Part shown: positions 32,825 to 43,414 of the stretch, piece by piece | Position numbering within the stretch: the first letter of the stretch is position 1 | Layout: every line of letters begins with the position of its first letter | NCBI GenBank assembly: GCA_039111635.1 | Contig: JBCAQO010000001.1 | Span: 2,418,001-2,482,000, forward strand | Source: Heterobasidion occidentale | Taxonomy: Eukaryota; Basidiomycota; Agaricomycetes; Russulales; Bondarzewiaceae | Direction: 5' to 3' | DNA length: 64,000 nucleotides | The notes under the pieces: generated by a model | What the model saw: the letters and a program-made list of their open reading frames with translations, nothing else | Told to the model about the DNA's origin: nothing | The model's database searches: none | Position numbers and translations under genes: made by a program

Positions 32825-33971
32825 TTACATGGACCATACTTTTCGCTGGTAGTCTAAAATAATGGGAATAAAGTCGAAGAGTCCAAAGTTGGGCCAGTAC
32901 GTGTCGCAGAACTGGATCTGCGTGTCCTCCGAGCACTGGTGACGTGTCGATGTGTGCGCACAACGATTCAGCGAACGTGACGTGGGAGCCGCATCGGGTC
33001 GACATACCTGCCAGAGGAGATAGTCGCTCAGTCGTTTGACGCCGCTCGTGCGCACGAGGATGTCGAGTGGAGGGCTCCCGCCCTTGATATCATCATGTTG
33101 GCATCGAGGTCCTTCTCCGTTATCTGTCTATATATACCAGGAGAGCGAGAAGAAGACGTGAGGCTGTCATGGCGATGAATGGAGGTGGAAGCGCTGCCTA
33201 CGTGGAAGGCTGGCCGGTCGCTAGAGCGTCGCGCACGGACGTCTCGACGGCTGCAGTTATCTCGTGGCGGGAAGCGTACGGCATACACAGGTTCAGGATC
33301 GCTCTGTAAAGAGACGTATGGGGCTATGCGGGGGCGTCCCAGGGACGGGTGTCTACGCACCGGTCGTTGTTCCGCGTCAGGTCCTGCGCCTTGTAGACCG
33401 CCTCGCGCACGCTTGGGGTCAGCAGCTCTATGTTTCCGATGATATTGAGGCGGGCGCCGTACTCCTGCAGCAAGTTCCTGGCGCAACGGCGGCCGGATCA
33501 GTCGTTTCGCGAGCGAGCCGGGGAGGGAAGCGCACCCGTGTTGACAGAGCTCGAGGAGCTTCTCCTCTGCCAGGCTCATGAGCGCGTCGACCTCGTCCTT
33601 CGGGCGCTTGAAGTTGTCGATGGCGAACGCATACGCGGAGACGCAGCGGATGTTGAGCAGGAGACAGATCTCGAGCATCTATCCGGACGCACTCAGTCCT
33701 CAGTCAATGGCTCGAGGGCGGGGACAGGGCGCAGGAGGGGGAAAGGCGAGACGCAGAGACGCACCCTCCGCAGAGCGATAAAGCCGTCCGAGTGCCCCTG
33801 CTGCACGCGCAGATGGTGCATGCGGGCGTAGCGCCTGTTCCCGTCCATGACGAAGGCGACGTGGCGCGGGACGGGGCCGGCGGCGAGGACGCGCAGGAGG
33901 GCATTGCGTGTCTTTGTGGCCGTCCTGTCGCGCAGCCAGCGCGCGCACCTGCAGAGGGTGTCCAGGATCAT
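32825..33971 (-). CDS. RER2: Dehydrodolichyl diphosphate synthase (cis-prenyltransferase, Rer2-type)
   Basis: Cis-prenyltransferase that elongates farnesyl diphosphate with isopentenyl diphosphate to make dolichol precursor on the ER. From the ATG at 33971, residues 35-50 read [16 protein letters not shown], holding the catalytic Asp and the P-loop Asn-Arg. Then come [34 protein letters not shown] (the FAFSxENW-type motif), [40 protein letters not shown] and [19 protein letters not shown] (substrate-binding Arg-Thr-Ser-Gly...Arg-Leu-Ser-Asp). It ends DYQRKVWSM. The frame appears broken near 33085-33092: [11 protein letters not shown] and [10 protein letters not shown] are two bases out of register (an extra AT in GATATCATCAT). 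An upstream in-frame ATG at 34043 is an alternative start. Confidence 0.85.
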
Positions 33972-34136
33972 CGTCGGTCGTTTGCAGCAGCCGTGGCCAG
34001 TCGGCGACGGACGCACCGCAGCTCGGTCGACATCCCGCGCCAACTTGCTGGTCCCCGCGCGGTCATTCGCGCGACTTGGCCGTCCTGCGAATAACTTTCC
34101 CTCCTCTGCTTTCCGTCTTGCGCAGTCTTACCCGCC
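33972..34136. promoter_or_regulatory. Divergent promoter, RER2 / SWIM-RING protein
   Basis: 165 bp, GC-rich, without an obvious TATA box. It would shrink to 93 bp if RER2 starts at 34043. Confidence 0.4.
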
Positions 34137-35649
34137 ATGGTCAAACGCAAGGTGCACGACGACGTTCCTGACTGGCTTCCTCCGACGCTTCCCCGCTCGT
34201 CCTCCAGCGCGAAGCCACCTCGCAGAACGAACAGCGCCCATGCCCACGGCCATCATTCTTACGCTGGTACGAGCGCTGCAGGCCCCTCCTCAGGGGACGT
34301 GATCGACCTCACCACGCCACCGAAACCGAAAGCCAAGCGCCAGCGCAAGGCGAAGGACCCCGACGCGCCTGCGGACCAGCCAGAGAAGCGCGGCGCAATC
34401 TTCAAGAAGAAGTGCCCGAAGAACATCTTGGAGCGCGTTGATCGCGTCATCTCTCAGAGGTGCGTATCCATGATTGCTAGGGATGTGGGGTGATGAGGCT
34501 GATAGACGCGAGCAGGTTCTTTATGGTTGACAGGAAGCGGGAGGGCAGCGAGCTGCGGGAGGAGTTCAGTGTGCTTGGGTCAACTGGTAATGTACGTGCA
34601 TGGCAAAGTCGCCGCCGCGCTTCCGAATTCATGTGCGCTTAGGTGTATACGGTGGTTATCGACAAGATCCCGTCGTGCAACTGTATGTCCTTGTCTGTTA
34701 TGGAACGGTCAACACAGGATGTTCACAGTTTCGTAGGCCCCGACCACTTGAAAGGAAATCACTGCAAGCACATAGTATGTAATCTTACAGCTGGGTTTTT
34801 CCATGCGACCCATATCTAATATGCCGGTGATGTACAGCTGTTCATATTCCTCAAAGGTCGGCTCGTCGTACGTGCCATCACGCGCGGACCCTGATTACTT
34901 GCCCACTAGTTCTCCAAGTGACTCAGGATTCCGAATTCTGGTACCAAAAGTAAGTTTCCGCGCCTCAGCTTGTCATCTGGTTGATGCCCAGCTCATATTC
35001 CCGACCGCCGCTGACAGAGCCCTCCTGACGAGCGAACTCGAGACCATCTTCGCCGAAGCCCCGCTCGCGCCCAACGCCCTCGCGCATCCCCACGTCCGCG
35101 AGGCCTTTGCGCGCGCAACAGGCCAAAAGGCGGCCTCGTCTACGGACGTCGGCGGGCCGAAGAAGCGCGTCCCGGGCCCCGAGGACGACTGCCCGATCTG
35201 CTACGACGGCATGCACGGCGTAGCAGGGAACAAGCTCGCGTATTGCGACGCGTGCGGGAACGCGGTGCACAAGGAATGTTTTCAGAACTGTGCGTCTCCT
35301 CTCTCAATCCCCAAGACGTCTCCCTTTCGTTACATTGCACTGACGGTTCGGCATACCGTGGTATTGTAGGGGCCAAGGCAAAGCCCAACCCCACTTGCGT
35401 TTTCTGTCGCGCGAAATGGGTCACTTCGGGTCCCGCCAAAGCTGGATCGTCCTCGCGCGGTGGAGGGGCGGGCGACTTTGAAGAGGGCTACCTCAATCTC
35501 GGGCGGACCATGGGACTCAGTCCTGAGCGCGACACGAGCAGCTGTATGCGTTTATGTCTCACTCTCTATCGTCTTGTTTTGCTGATGTGTTTCGAATTTT
35601 CGTAGATTATCACGGCCCCAGACGTGGACAACGATATTATGGATATTAG
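34137..35649 (+). CDS. SWIM and RING-type zinc finger protein, putative ubiquitin ligase
   Basis: Putative nuclear E3 ligase. The start MVKRKVHDDVPDWLPPTLPR leads to a SUMO-interacting-like motif, GDVIDLTTPP (VIDLT at about 55-59), next to a basic NLS (PKPKAKRQRKAK). The SWIM finger reads SCNCPDHLKGNHCKHI (C-x-C-x7-C-x-H) and is assembled across two introns. After ILFIFLKVTQDSEFWYQKAL and a linker comes the RING: CPICYDGMHGVAG, YCDACGNAVHKECFQNW and PTCVFCRAKW, all metal ligands present. The tail is Gly/Ser-rich and ends YYHGPRRGQRYYGY. Eight introns are needed, all canonical, and the frame is intact. Architecture resembles ZSWIM2/MEX-type ligases. SUMO targeting is inference from the short motif. 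Confidence 0.8.
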
Positions 35650-36272
35650 GACTATCACTGATCGAGTCGAAAGCGCGATGATTTACCCAAGACATGCTCT
35701 TTTTGTTTTTCAATTTATAGCTCTTAATTTTTGGTTTATTTTCTCCCCGCGTTATTGTGTCGAATCGATGACGGTAATGAATCATTTTTGTGTGTATGTA
35801 GGGGAGTGGGCTTCGTGAGCCTGCTTCGACTCGCTCTGGACTCCTGCGAAGTTACCGTGTTCTGGGTCACCATGCAAGGCCGGAAGCAGTCGAACAAAAA
35901 GCCGATTCTCTCCGATATTGGCTTCTCGTACAGAGCAGCAGGCATGACACAACAATGAAGGAGTGTGGGGGAGTGTTCCAGGCCAGACGCGAGTTCGGAG
36001 CCTGCCGGAAGCGCTGCTTCAGGGCGAGATCCACCGAGATCTTGTTTGACAATGTGCTCAGCGGGGCGTTTGGAGTCGAGATTCGCTGGGTTTGGCCAGA
36101 AGGGTTGGGGGAGACGCTTCGGGAAAGGCGCGCCCCGCCTCGATTCGTTGGGGACGTCACACAGTCTTTGCTCTTAGGAAGGATGGCCGGTTTCGACGTC
36201 AAGCAACCTTTCCCATAACCCCCTCCCCCTGTTCTGTACACCCATCGCCACGTATATACACGAACACCACCC
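35650..36272. other. Intergenic region after SWIM-RING gene
   Basis: 623 bp. Open frames on both strands here (for example 35867-36283 minus) lack protein-like composition and are not called. It probably holds the 3' UTR of the RING gene and the promoter of the next gene. Confidence 0.4.
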
Positions 36273-37023
36273 ATGTCGAACATCCAGCGCTCGAGATCAG
36301 AGCCCGATTTCGCGGTGCCCGCGACACAGCCAGACTCGCTCTTTCAGCCAAGGCAGGAGAGGCGCCATGCCCCTCGCCGGACGAAGACGACGACGGATTT
36401 CATGATGCACGCCGTACAAGCTCGCCACTCGCCGGTCATGACACCTCGCAGTGATCGCGGGGACCCATTCAACCTCGGCGGGTTCTTCCCCACATATCCG
36501 CAGGAGGCGGAAGAGTTCGACTGGTTGCGTTACGGGGTCGAAGAGGAGCGGGAGCAAGAGGAATCAGAGCGCGCGGGCGCGGAGACGAGGAGGCAGAGGA
36601 AGAGGCCGCAGCGGAAGGGGACGCGGATGCGGTTATCAGGAAGGAAGACAAGCTGGGCATCCTGACTCTTCGTGCGTGACCGTATTTATTTCTGGCACGC
36701 CATCTTGTGCTAATGCAGCTGCCCCTTTGCATGACAAAACAACAGTCGAGTCGTTCGCCGTGGAGCCAGAGACGTACCCGGGAGAAGAAAGACTGTATTC
36801 ACCGTACGCGGAAGACGAACCTTGCGACGAAGCATCGCTGTATTTGGCGTTATGTGCGCGGCGAGCTGCGCAGGGGATGGCGGAGACGAAAGGGAGCGGG
36901 GCGAACACACCCCTGGGAGCGCTTTTCCTGCCGAGTACGGCAGAGGAGCATATGGAGGAGGAGGCGGGGAGGCGGGGATGGGGCTTGCACGGAGGGCTGC
37001 AATTGCTCGCGGGAATGTTGTGA
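36273..37023 (+). CDS. Hypothetical acidic protein with an apparent frame switch
   Basis: Not recognised. The N-terminal frame from 36273 reads MSNIQRSRSEPDFAVPATQ, then RSDRGDPFNLGGFFPTYPQE and AEEFDWLRYGVEEEREQEES. Protein-like coding then continues in another frame as EEAEEEAAAEGDADAVIRKE and DKLGILTL, and after a clear intron (GTGCGTGACC...AATGCAG, about 36675-36717) as PAPLHDKTTVESFAVEPETY, RLYSPYAEDEPCDEASLYLA and LHGGLQLLAGML. No GT-AG intron convincingly connects the first two frames; a weak one would start GTCGAA after LRYG. A one- or two-base indel between 36535 and 36595, or a non-canonical intron, is possible. If the first frame is used alone, the protein stops near 36665. No membrane segment or known domain. 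Confidence 0.5.
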
Positions 37024-37422
37024 ATGGGCGTTGATGAGGTTCGCACGGGTTGTGTGGTGGGCGTGTGGAGAGTAATGTTATTGAAAGTCAGCGTGTGTAC
37101 GGCGCCCGAAGGACGCAGGGGAATGATGAGGGATGCATGGGAAGAATCGAATGCGAGCAGATTCCGGCATGCTGTCTAACGGGGGTCGAGTGCAGGCGGT
37201 CAGGCGAGATCATGAGATAGCATGGAAGAGACCGAGGAGGGACCCCGGGTGGCGAGAGAAGGCGCAAAGGCGGGTGGCAAAGAGTCACGGGGTCTGTGCG
37301 AAGGCCTTATAAATTGCGACGTCTCCCACGGTCGCATTGAGCGGACCACACGTGCCCCGTTTTCCCACCCACGGCACTTCGCTCGAGTCTCACCCGCCTG
37401 CACCCAAGGTCCAGGTTCCAAA
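37024..37422. promoter_or_regulatory. Promoter region of CSL gene
   Basis: 399 bp. A good TATA box (TATAAAT) lies at 37308-37314, 109 bp before the chosen ATG, and supports placing the start downstream of it rather than at the in-frame ATG at 37222. Confidence 0.55.
37308..37314 (+). promoter_or_regulatory. TATA box of CSL gene
   Basis: TATAAAT in GC-rich surroundings 109 bp before the ATG at 37423, a clear candidate core promoter element. Confidence 0.5.
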
Positions 37423-40014
37423 ATGAGGACCATACATCACCTTGATACCGTACACCCTCTTCAGATGGCCGCCACACAGTCTCAGACACTCGACCCCCTC
37501 CCCGACAACCCAGACATCCTCTCCCCGCCCTCCCCAAACAGCCCCTCCAACATCGCACAGATCGTCGTGAACGCGATAGCCAACCCTCTCCCCGCGTCTT
37601 CTTCCTCCCAAAACGCGTCTCAGGGCCCTATCCCCTCCTCATCAGCGACCCACACCCCTCCGCCCCCCTCCGTCTCTCCCATATCTGCCTCGGCCTCGGC
37701 CTCTGCGTCCGCGGCCGCCCCCGCTCTCCCTCCCCCACCCCCTCCCTCAGACGCCACCCTCTCCATTCAGTCCATCCTGGCCGCATCCTCCAAGCAGCCT
37801 TCCCCGCCCAACGGCCAGCAACCTCCTTGGAGCATATCGCAGATGGTCATGCCCGTTCCCTCCCACCCTGATCAGCCTCCTCCCGCACCCCCACGATCGG
37901 TGAGTCCTTCGCCCCTCCACATACGCTTCACACTCACCTACTAAACCGTATGACGTGCCTCGCGATCCAGTCCAAGGGCAAGCGGAAGCTCGAGGGCGCA
38001 GACGCGGAGGATCCGCATCCCAAGATTCGACGCGTCGTACGCGACCATGTTTCCCAGGACCCCGCCCGCGTCATGCCCATGACCACCGTCATTTGTCTTC
38101 ACGCCGCGGTCGCCCAAAAATCTTACGGCAGCGAGAAGCGCTTCCTCTGTCCTCCGCCCCTCGTCCACATCGAGGGCCCCGTATGGCAGATGCGCCAGCA
38201 GACCCTCGCCATGTCGGTCGTGTCCGAGACCGGCGAGCGCTCTCCAGAGCAGAAGGCCGCTCTCGACACCAGCATGAACGCGAACTTCAAGTTTCTGCAC
38301 GTCACCGGCACCGCCAAGGCGAAGAGCTTCCAGCTCTCCCTCGAAATCTCCGAACCGCCACCGCATGCGTCTCTCATCCCAGAAGGCACAGAGGTTCCCA
38401 GTGGACGCGTGTGGGCGTCGTTTGACTCGGCCCCCGTCACCATCATCTCCAAGCCGTCGAAGAAGACGGCAAAGACGCGCAACATTTCTTCGTGCATCCT
38501 TGCCGGTGGCCCGGTGTCCTTGTTCAATCGCATCAATTCGCAGACGGTTCGAACAAAGTATATGACCATCGATCATAATCAACTGTGCGCCAGCAACGTT
38601 GCCTGGTCTGCCTTCAATGTAAATGTCGTCAGGCGAACGGAAGATGCACCCGCGCATGGTAAGTGACATCCTTCTTGGGCGAATGGTATCTGGCTACGCC
38701 GCAACGAGGACACACGCTGCGCCTGTTGATGAGCAGAAGCCCATCTGCGATCATATAAGCGCCCGTCTTTTGTTTATCTCCGGAATGCGGTTGCTCATGT
38801 GTCTATGAAGTCCCTCAGCCCGTGACATATGGATCGGAAATCATTCTCACGGACACGCTATCCGGGATATCAACAGCACCCTTGGTCATCCGAAAGGTAG
38901 ACAAGGGAAAAATCATCAGCGAAGACGGTGGCCCCGTCAGCCAGATGCAGAAGATCGCGCTCCAGCGAGTAAACACGGACGGCACCCATCACTATCTGTC
39001 GGCGGCTGGTCCCATGCCTGGGACGCCTGGCATGATGGCTCCGCCGCCGGGCCAGGCAGGCACACATCCGCTGATCTTCCAGTCTCCTAGGATCCGCGAT
39101 GAGGTCAAGCATGGCGTGCACTACATGATCGACGAAGTGGACGACTATCTGTGCTGGACCATTGTTGGAATCTGTGAGTGATTCAAGATACTGTCGTACG
39201 CAACCGTGCATCGTTGACGAGATGGTCGTTGCTAGCCAAGTTCCAATACACGTTCTTCGACGCTTTCGGGGCCAATAATGCTTTGCCCGAGGTTCCTATT
39301 ACGCCATTCCCGACGTTGTTCACGACACCTATCTACCGCCCATCCAATAACTCGCTAGAGCTTACGGTCTCGAACTTCTTTTACGACCACCCCAAGACGC
39401 GGCGTCAAACACCTCTGGATGTGTATCTTGGCAATCTTGGCCCGCTTCCTGCTCGGGTATACCAAGCATCGCTTCCGGGCCCCTTGACGAATATATCGCC
39501 GTTTGTCCCGATGCAGACGGGTGCAGATCCTGTGCACGATGGCCAAGGTTCGAGTGAAGGTGGCCAGGCTGGCACGGCGCCACCACCGCCAAGATACATG
39601 GCCCCAGGTCCCATGCACATCATCGTCGTGGTGGAAATGCCGCCGCTGCCCGACGTCATGAAGGCGCTTGACGATGACTCTGCGACGCCTGACGCAGGCG
39701 AAAATAGCCGTTCGGGGGAGGGGACAAAGGAACGCAAATCCAAGGACTCGGGCATCGGGTCGACGGCCGCGCCACAGCACCTGTCAGGGCGGAGCTTGCC
39801 GCTGCTCTTCATCCGCGCGTCCGACGGGGTGGGTTACCACTCGGGACGCACGATTGCATGCGAGAACGTGTTCCAGAGCATGGACCTGAGCGCAATTGCG
39901 GCGAACCCGACGAATACGAACGCGGCGAGCATCGACACGGGCTGGCTCGCCGCGGCGCAAGCGGCCGCGGCTGCGGAGGGAGGCCTGCACGGGTGGACTC
40001 TGCGGGTGATGTGA
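37423..40014 (+). CDS. CSL (CBF1/Su(H)/LAG-1) family transcription factor
   Basis: Fungal CSL DNA-binding regulator; fission yeast Cbf11 and Cbf12 act in cell adhesion, lipid metabolism and cell-cycle control, binding GTGGGAA-type sites without Notch. The N-terminal 150 residues are low-complexity Pro/Ser/Ala. The DNA-binding Rel-like domain follows an intron: PHPKIRRVVRDHVSQDPARV, then the diagnostic VAQKSYGSEKRFLCPPP and HIEGPVWQM. The beta-trefoil region includes ISSCILAGGPVSLFNRINSQ, TKYMTIDHNQLCASNVAWSA and VTYGSEIILTDTLSGISTAP, with the conserved VRTKYM. A C-terminal TIG-like part (PLDVYLGNLGPLPARVYQA) and a Gly/Pro insert close the protein, ending GLHGWTLRVM. Few introns. ATG 37465 is an alternative start. 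Confidence 0.9.
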
Positions 40015-40741
40015 TGTACGACGATCTCGGTGGGGGGGGGGACGTCTGCTCGATTCGATTTGATTTTTGATTTGTTGTGTTTCGCATTGTCCTTCTTTGC
40101 TTTTGGCTCTGACTGTCTCGAGGTATCTCCGTTGTGCGCCGTCGGGGATTGCGGATCTGTCGGCTCGGGGTTTGAGCCCGGGTTGCGTGCGCCTATGTGC
40201 TTGGCTGTGGTGACGCTGCTCACCAGGCCAGCGACGTTGACCGCCATCTTCTATTTTCAGTTATCGCGTCCGAGGTTCCGATGACCGCTGCGCTCGAGAC
40301 AGGAATTTTTATGCTTGCATGTCGCTGTTTGTCTGACGTACGAATAATGTTCCGATTATCGATGTACATAATTATTTGCGCAACATACTCGGGTGCAGGT
40401 TGCAGTAAGTATAGACGCGATGATCGATGGCGCGAGTGGAAGGGGACGGATCCGACGCACGCGCCCCGGGCCCCAGCCACCGAGCGCCTGCTTGGGAGCC
40501 CCAACCGTCCTAGCCGTCGTCCTTCTCTGCGCTTGGTCTGCTCGGTATAAAACCCTGCCCTCGCCTTGATAAGCACCCGATTGCGCTGCGCTTCTGCTTG
40601 CACACCCGCCGCCCCTTCCTCTTATCCTCCATCGCCCCTCTAGCTCCGCCCGCCGCACAGATCCGCCCACAGAAAAAACTCGAGCAATAAAACCCTCGAC
40701 CGAGCCTCCTTTGACCACACTTGACCCTTGCCACTCTCACG
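40015..40741. promoter_or_regulatory. Promoter region of pyruvate kinase gene
   Basis: 727 bp. TATAAAA at 40546-40552 is followed by about 190 bp of C-rich, pyrimidine-dominated leader, the arrangement seen at highly expressed glycolytic genes. A nine-base G run occurs near 40032-40040 just after the CSL stop. Confidence 0.6.
40546..40552 (+). promoter_or_regulatory. TATA box of pyruvate kinase gene
   Basis: TATAAAA, 190 bp before the ATG, followed by a C-rich leader. A second weaker CAATAAAA at 40685-40692 lies nearer the start. Which one is used cannot be told from sequence. Confidence 0.5.
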
Positions 40742-43105
40742 ATGACTACCTTTTTGCCTACGGATGGGATCCGATCCCGCCTCGAGTGGAACGCGTCCCT
40801 CAACCCCGCCGCGGCCCCGTTGCCCACGGAGGACACCAAGTTTTTCCGCAAGGTGCGTCCGCGCTCGCTTTTCAGTCTCGACCGCGCGTGTTTGAGGGAG
40901 TGAGCGCTGATGCATTGCTTCGCCGGCGCCGACACAGACGTCCATTATCGCGACTATCGGTGCGTTTTTTATTTATTACAGTGGGTGGCGCGGGGCTGAG
41001 GGGCTGATGGATGCTCACGGCGCACAGGTCCGAACATCAACACCGTCGAAAAGCTCGCCGACCTCCGCCGTGCCGGCGTTAACATCGGTGGGTACCTCCG
41101 AAGTCGCATCGTCCTCGCGATATGCGTGCTCACTGTTGCGCGCAGTGCGCATGAACTTTTCGCACGGATCGTACGAGTATCACCAGAGCGTGATCGACAA
41201 CACGAGGAAGATGGTCGCCGGTGAGCGCATATCCTACTCGTTTCGTGTTGCTTTCTTGGTTCTCATCCCATGTCGGTCTGCAGCGGACCCTGAGGGCCGC
41301 CCCGTCGCTATCGCCTTGGACACGGTCGGGATATTCCTCTCCGTTCCTGCTTATTTCACGATGCTAATCCGGCGCACATCGATCGTCCACAGAAAGGCCC
41401 GGAGATCCGCACTGGGCTCATGCGGGACAACAAGGATGTGAGTTGCTTTTTTCGATTCCGCCCCGGTCAAAATGAGATTAACTTTGCTCGTCGTGTCAGA
41501 TCCCGATCAAGGCTGGTCACGAGTTCACCGTCTCTGTCGACCCCAAGTACGGTGAGATCGGTGACGACAAGGTCCTCTTTATGGATTACGTGCGTTCCAG
41601 CTTTTCCTTGAAATGGTCACAGGATTTTATTCTGAGAGGGGTTATATGCTGTAGCCCAACCTGCCCAAGGTGACCGCCCCTGGCAAGTTGATCTATGTCG
41701 ACGATGGTCGGTAATTTTGTTCCGAATATTGAGATGTATGGCTGAGCATCCAGAGCAGGTATTCTCTCCCTGCTCGTTGTGTCCATCGACGGCACCAACG
41801 TCCGCGTCCGCGCTGTCAACAACGGCGTCCTCAGCTCGCGCAAGGGCGTCAATCTCCCCAAGACCCCCGTCGACCTCCCCGCGCTCTCCGAGAAGGACAA
41901 GAAGGACCTCCAGTTCGGTGTCAAGAACGGCGTCGACATGATCTTCGCCTCGTTCATCCGCCGCGCGCAGGACGTCACCGACATCCGCACCGTGCTCGGG
42001 CCCGACGGCGCGAACATCAAAATCATCGTCAAGATCGAAAACGAGCAGGGTGTCGCCAACTTTGACGAGATCCTCAAGGCGACCGACGGTGTCATGGTTG
42101 CTCGTGGTGATTTGGGCATTGAGATCCCCGCCAGCCAGGTATTTTTGGCACAGAAGATGATGATTGCCAAGTGCAACATGGCCGGCAAGCCCGTCATCGT
42201 CGCCACTCAGATGCTCGAGTCCATGACGGTGAGCGATGGACCCTTTGCAAAACTCGGACTTTCTGATCATGCTATTTCTACAGTACAACCCAAGGCCCAC
42301 CCGTGCTGAGATCAGCGATGTCGCCAACGCCGTCCTCGATGGGGCTGATTGTGTCATGCTGTCCGGCGAGACTGCCAAGGGATCTTACCCTATCCAGTCT
42401 GGTAAGGGCCCTTCTGTGACGTGCAACGACGGATGGCTGATATTCCCCTGCAGTGCTCATGATGGCGGAGACCTGTCTCCTTGCCGAGGCCGCTATTTGC
42501 CACCCGCCTCACTACGACGAGCTCCGCAACATCGCTCCCCGGCCAACAGAGACTGTGGAGACGGTTGCTCTTGCTGCCGTCGCGGCTGCGGCTGAGCAGA
42601 ATGCCTCGGCGATTCTCGTCCTCTCGACGAGCGGCAACACTGCCCGCCTGATCTCCAAGTACCGCCCCAGCGTGCCCATCATCACTGGTATGTACCTTTG
42701 ACACATTTGTGATTTCGTTGAGAGAGAGGCCTTACGAGGAGCGTTTGCCCGACAGTGACGCGCAACCAGCAGACCGCCCGCCAGATCCACCTCCACCGCG
42801 GCTGCTATCCATTCTGGTACCCCGAGCCGCGAGGCATCTCGAGCGCCCAATGGCAGACTGACGTACGTGTGCATGACGCGCTGGAATCTTGCATGTGCTG
42901 AACGAGCGTGAATGTCTCACAGGTGGACAACCGTATCCGGTTCGGGCTGCGCAACGCGCTGGCGCTGCACCTGCTCAAGCCCGGCTCGACGATCGTCGCC
43001 GTGCAGGGCTGGAAGGGCGGGTTGGGACACACGAACACGATGCGTGTCCTGTCTGTGCCCACCGACGCGGCGGACCTCGAGATGCAGGCTCTGGGCGCGA
43101 ACTAG
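40742..43105 (+). CDS. Pyruvate kinase
   Basis: Final glycolytic enzyme, converting phosphoenolpyruvate and ADP to pyruvate and ATP in the cytosol. The start [16 protein letters not shown] is followed by [51 protein letters not shown], then the signature [19 protein letters not shown] with the catalytic Lys, [16 protein letters not shown] and [20 protein letters not shown]. The C domain has [20 protein letters not shown] and [20 protein letters not shown], and the end reads [14 protein letters not shown]. Around ten introns, mostly in the first half, several short exons. Codons are strongly C-ending, consistent with high expression. The frame is complete and all catalytic motifs are intact. 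Confidence 0.95.
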
Positions 43106-43414
43106 GAACGAAAAGTGTACGGGAGAGAAGCGAAGGCAACAAAAGAAAGGATGCGGGTCAATGACTGTAGCGTATACGATAGCATGAAGCCGATCTGAAT
43201 AGACTTTTTTTCTTGAACCGAGTGGCCACGCGGGGTGTTGGGGCGGGCGAGAGTTCCCACGCGAGAGCTGCCACGACTTGTTAGTACTCGACCACACTCG
43301 GCCTCCAAGGTCGTCCACAGGCGATAGCTTTCGCTAGCTATCCAACCCCTCGTCCTTCTATCCCCCCACCCACATTACACACCACATTGCTTCTCCTCCG
43401 CAGCCCCTCGCTTC
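43106..43414. other. Intergenic region, pyruvate kinase / GT32
   Basis: 309 bp holding the pyruvate kinase 3' UTR and the short C-rich leader of the next gene. I see no specific element. Confidence 0.4.

Noticed and set aside
37222..37422. Earlier in-frame ATG of the CSL gene at 37222
   Set aside because: It lies upstream of the TATAAAT box at 37308 and adds non-conserved sequence.
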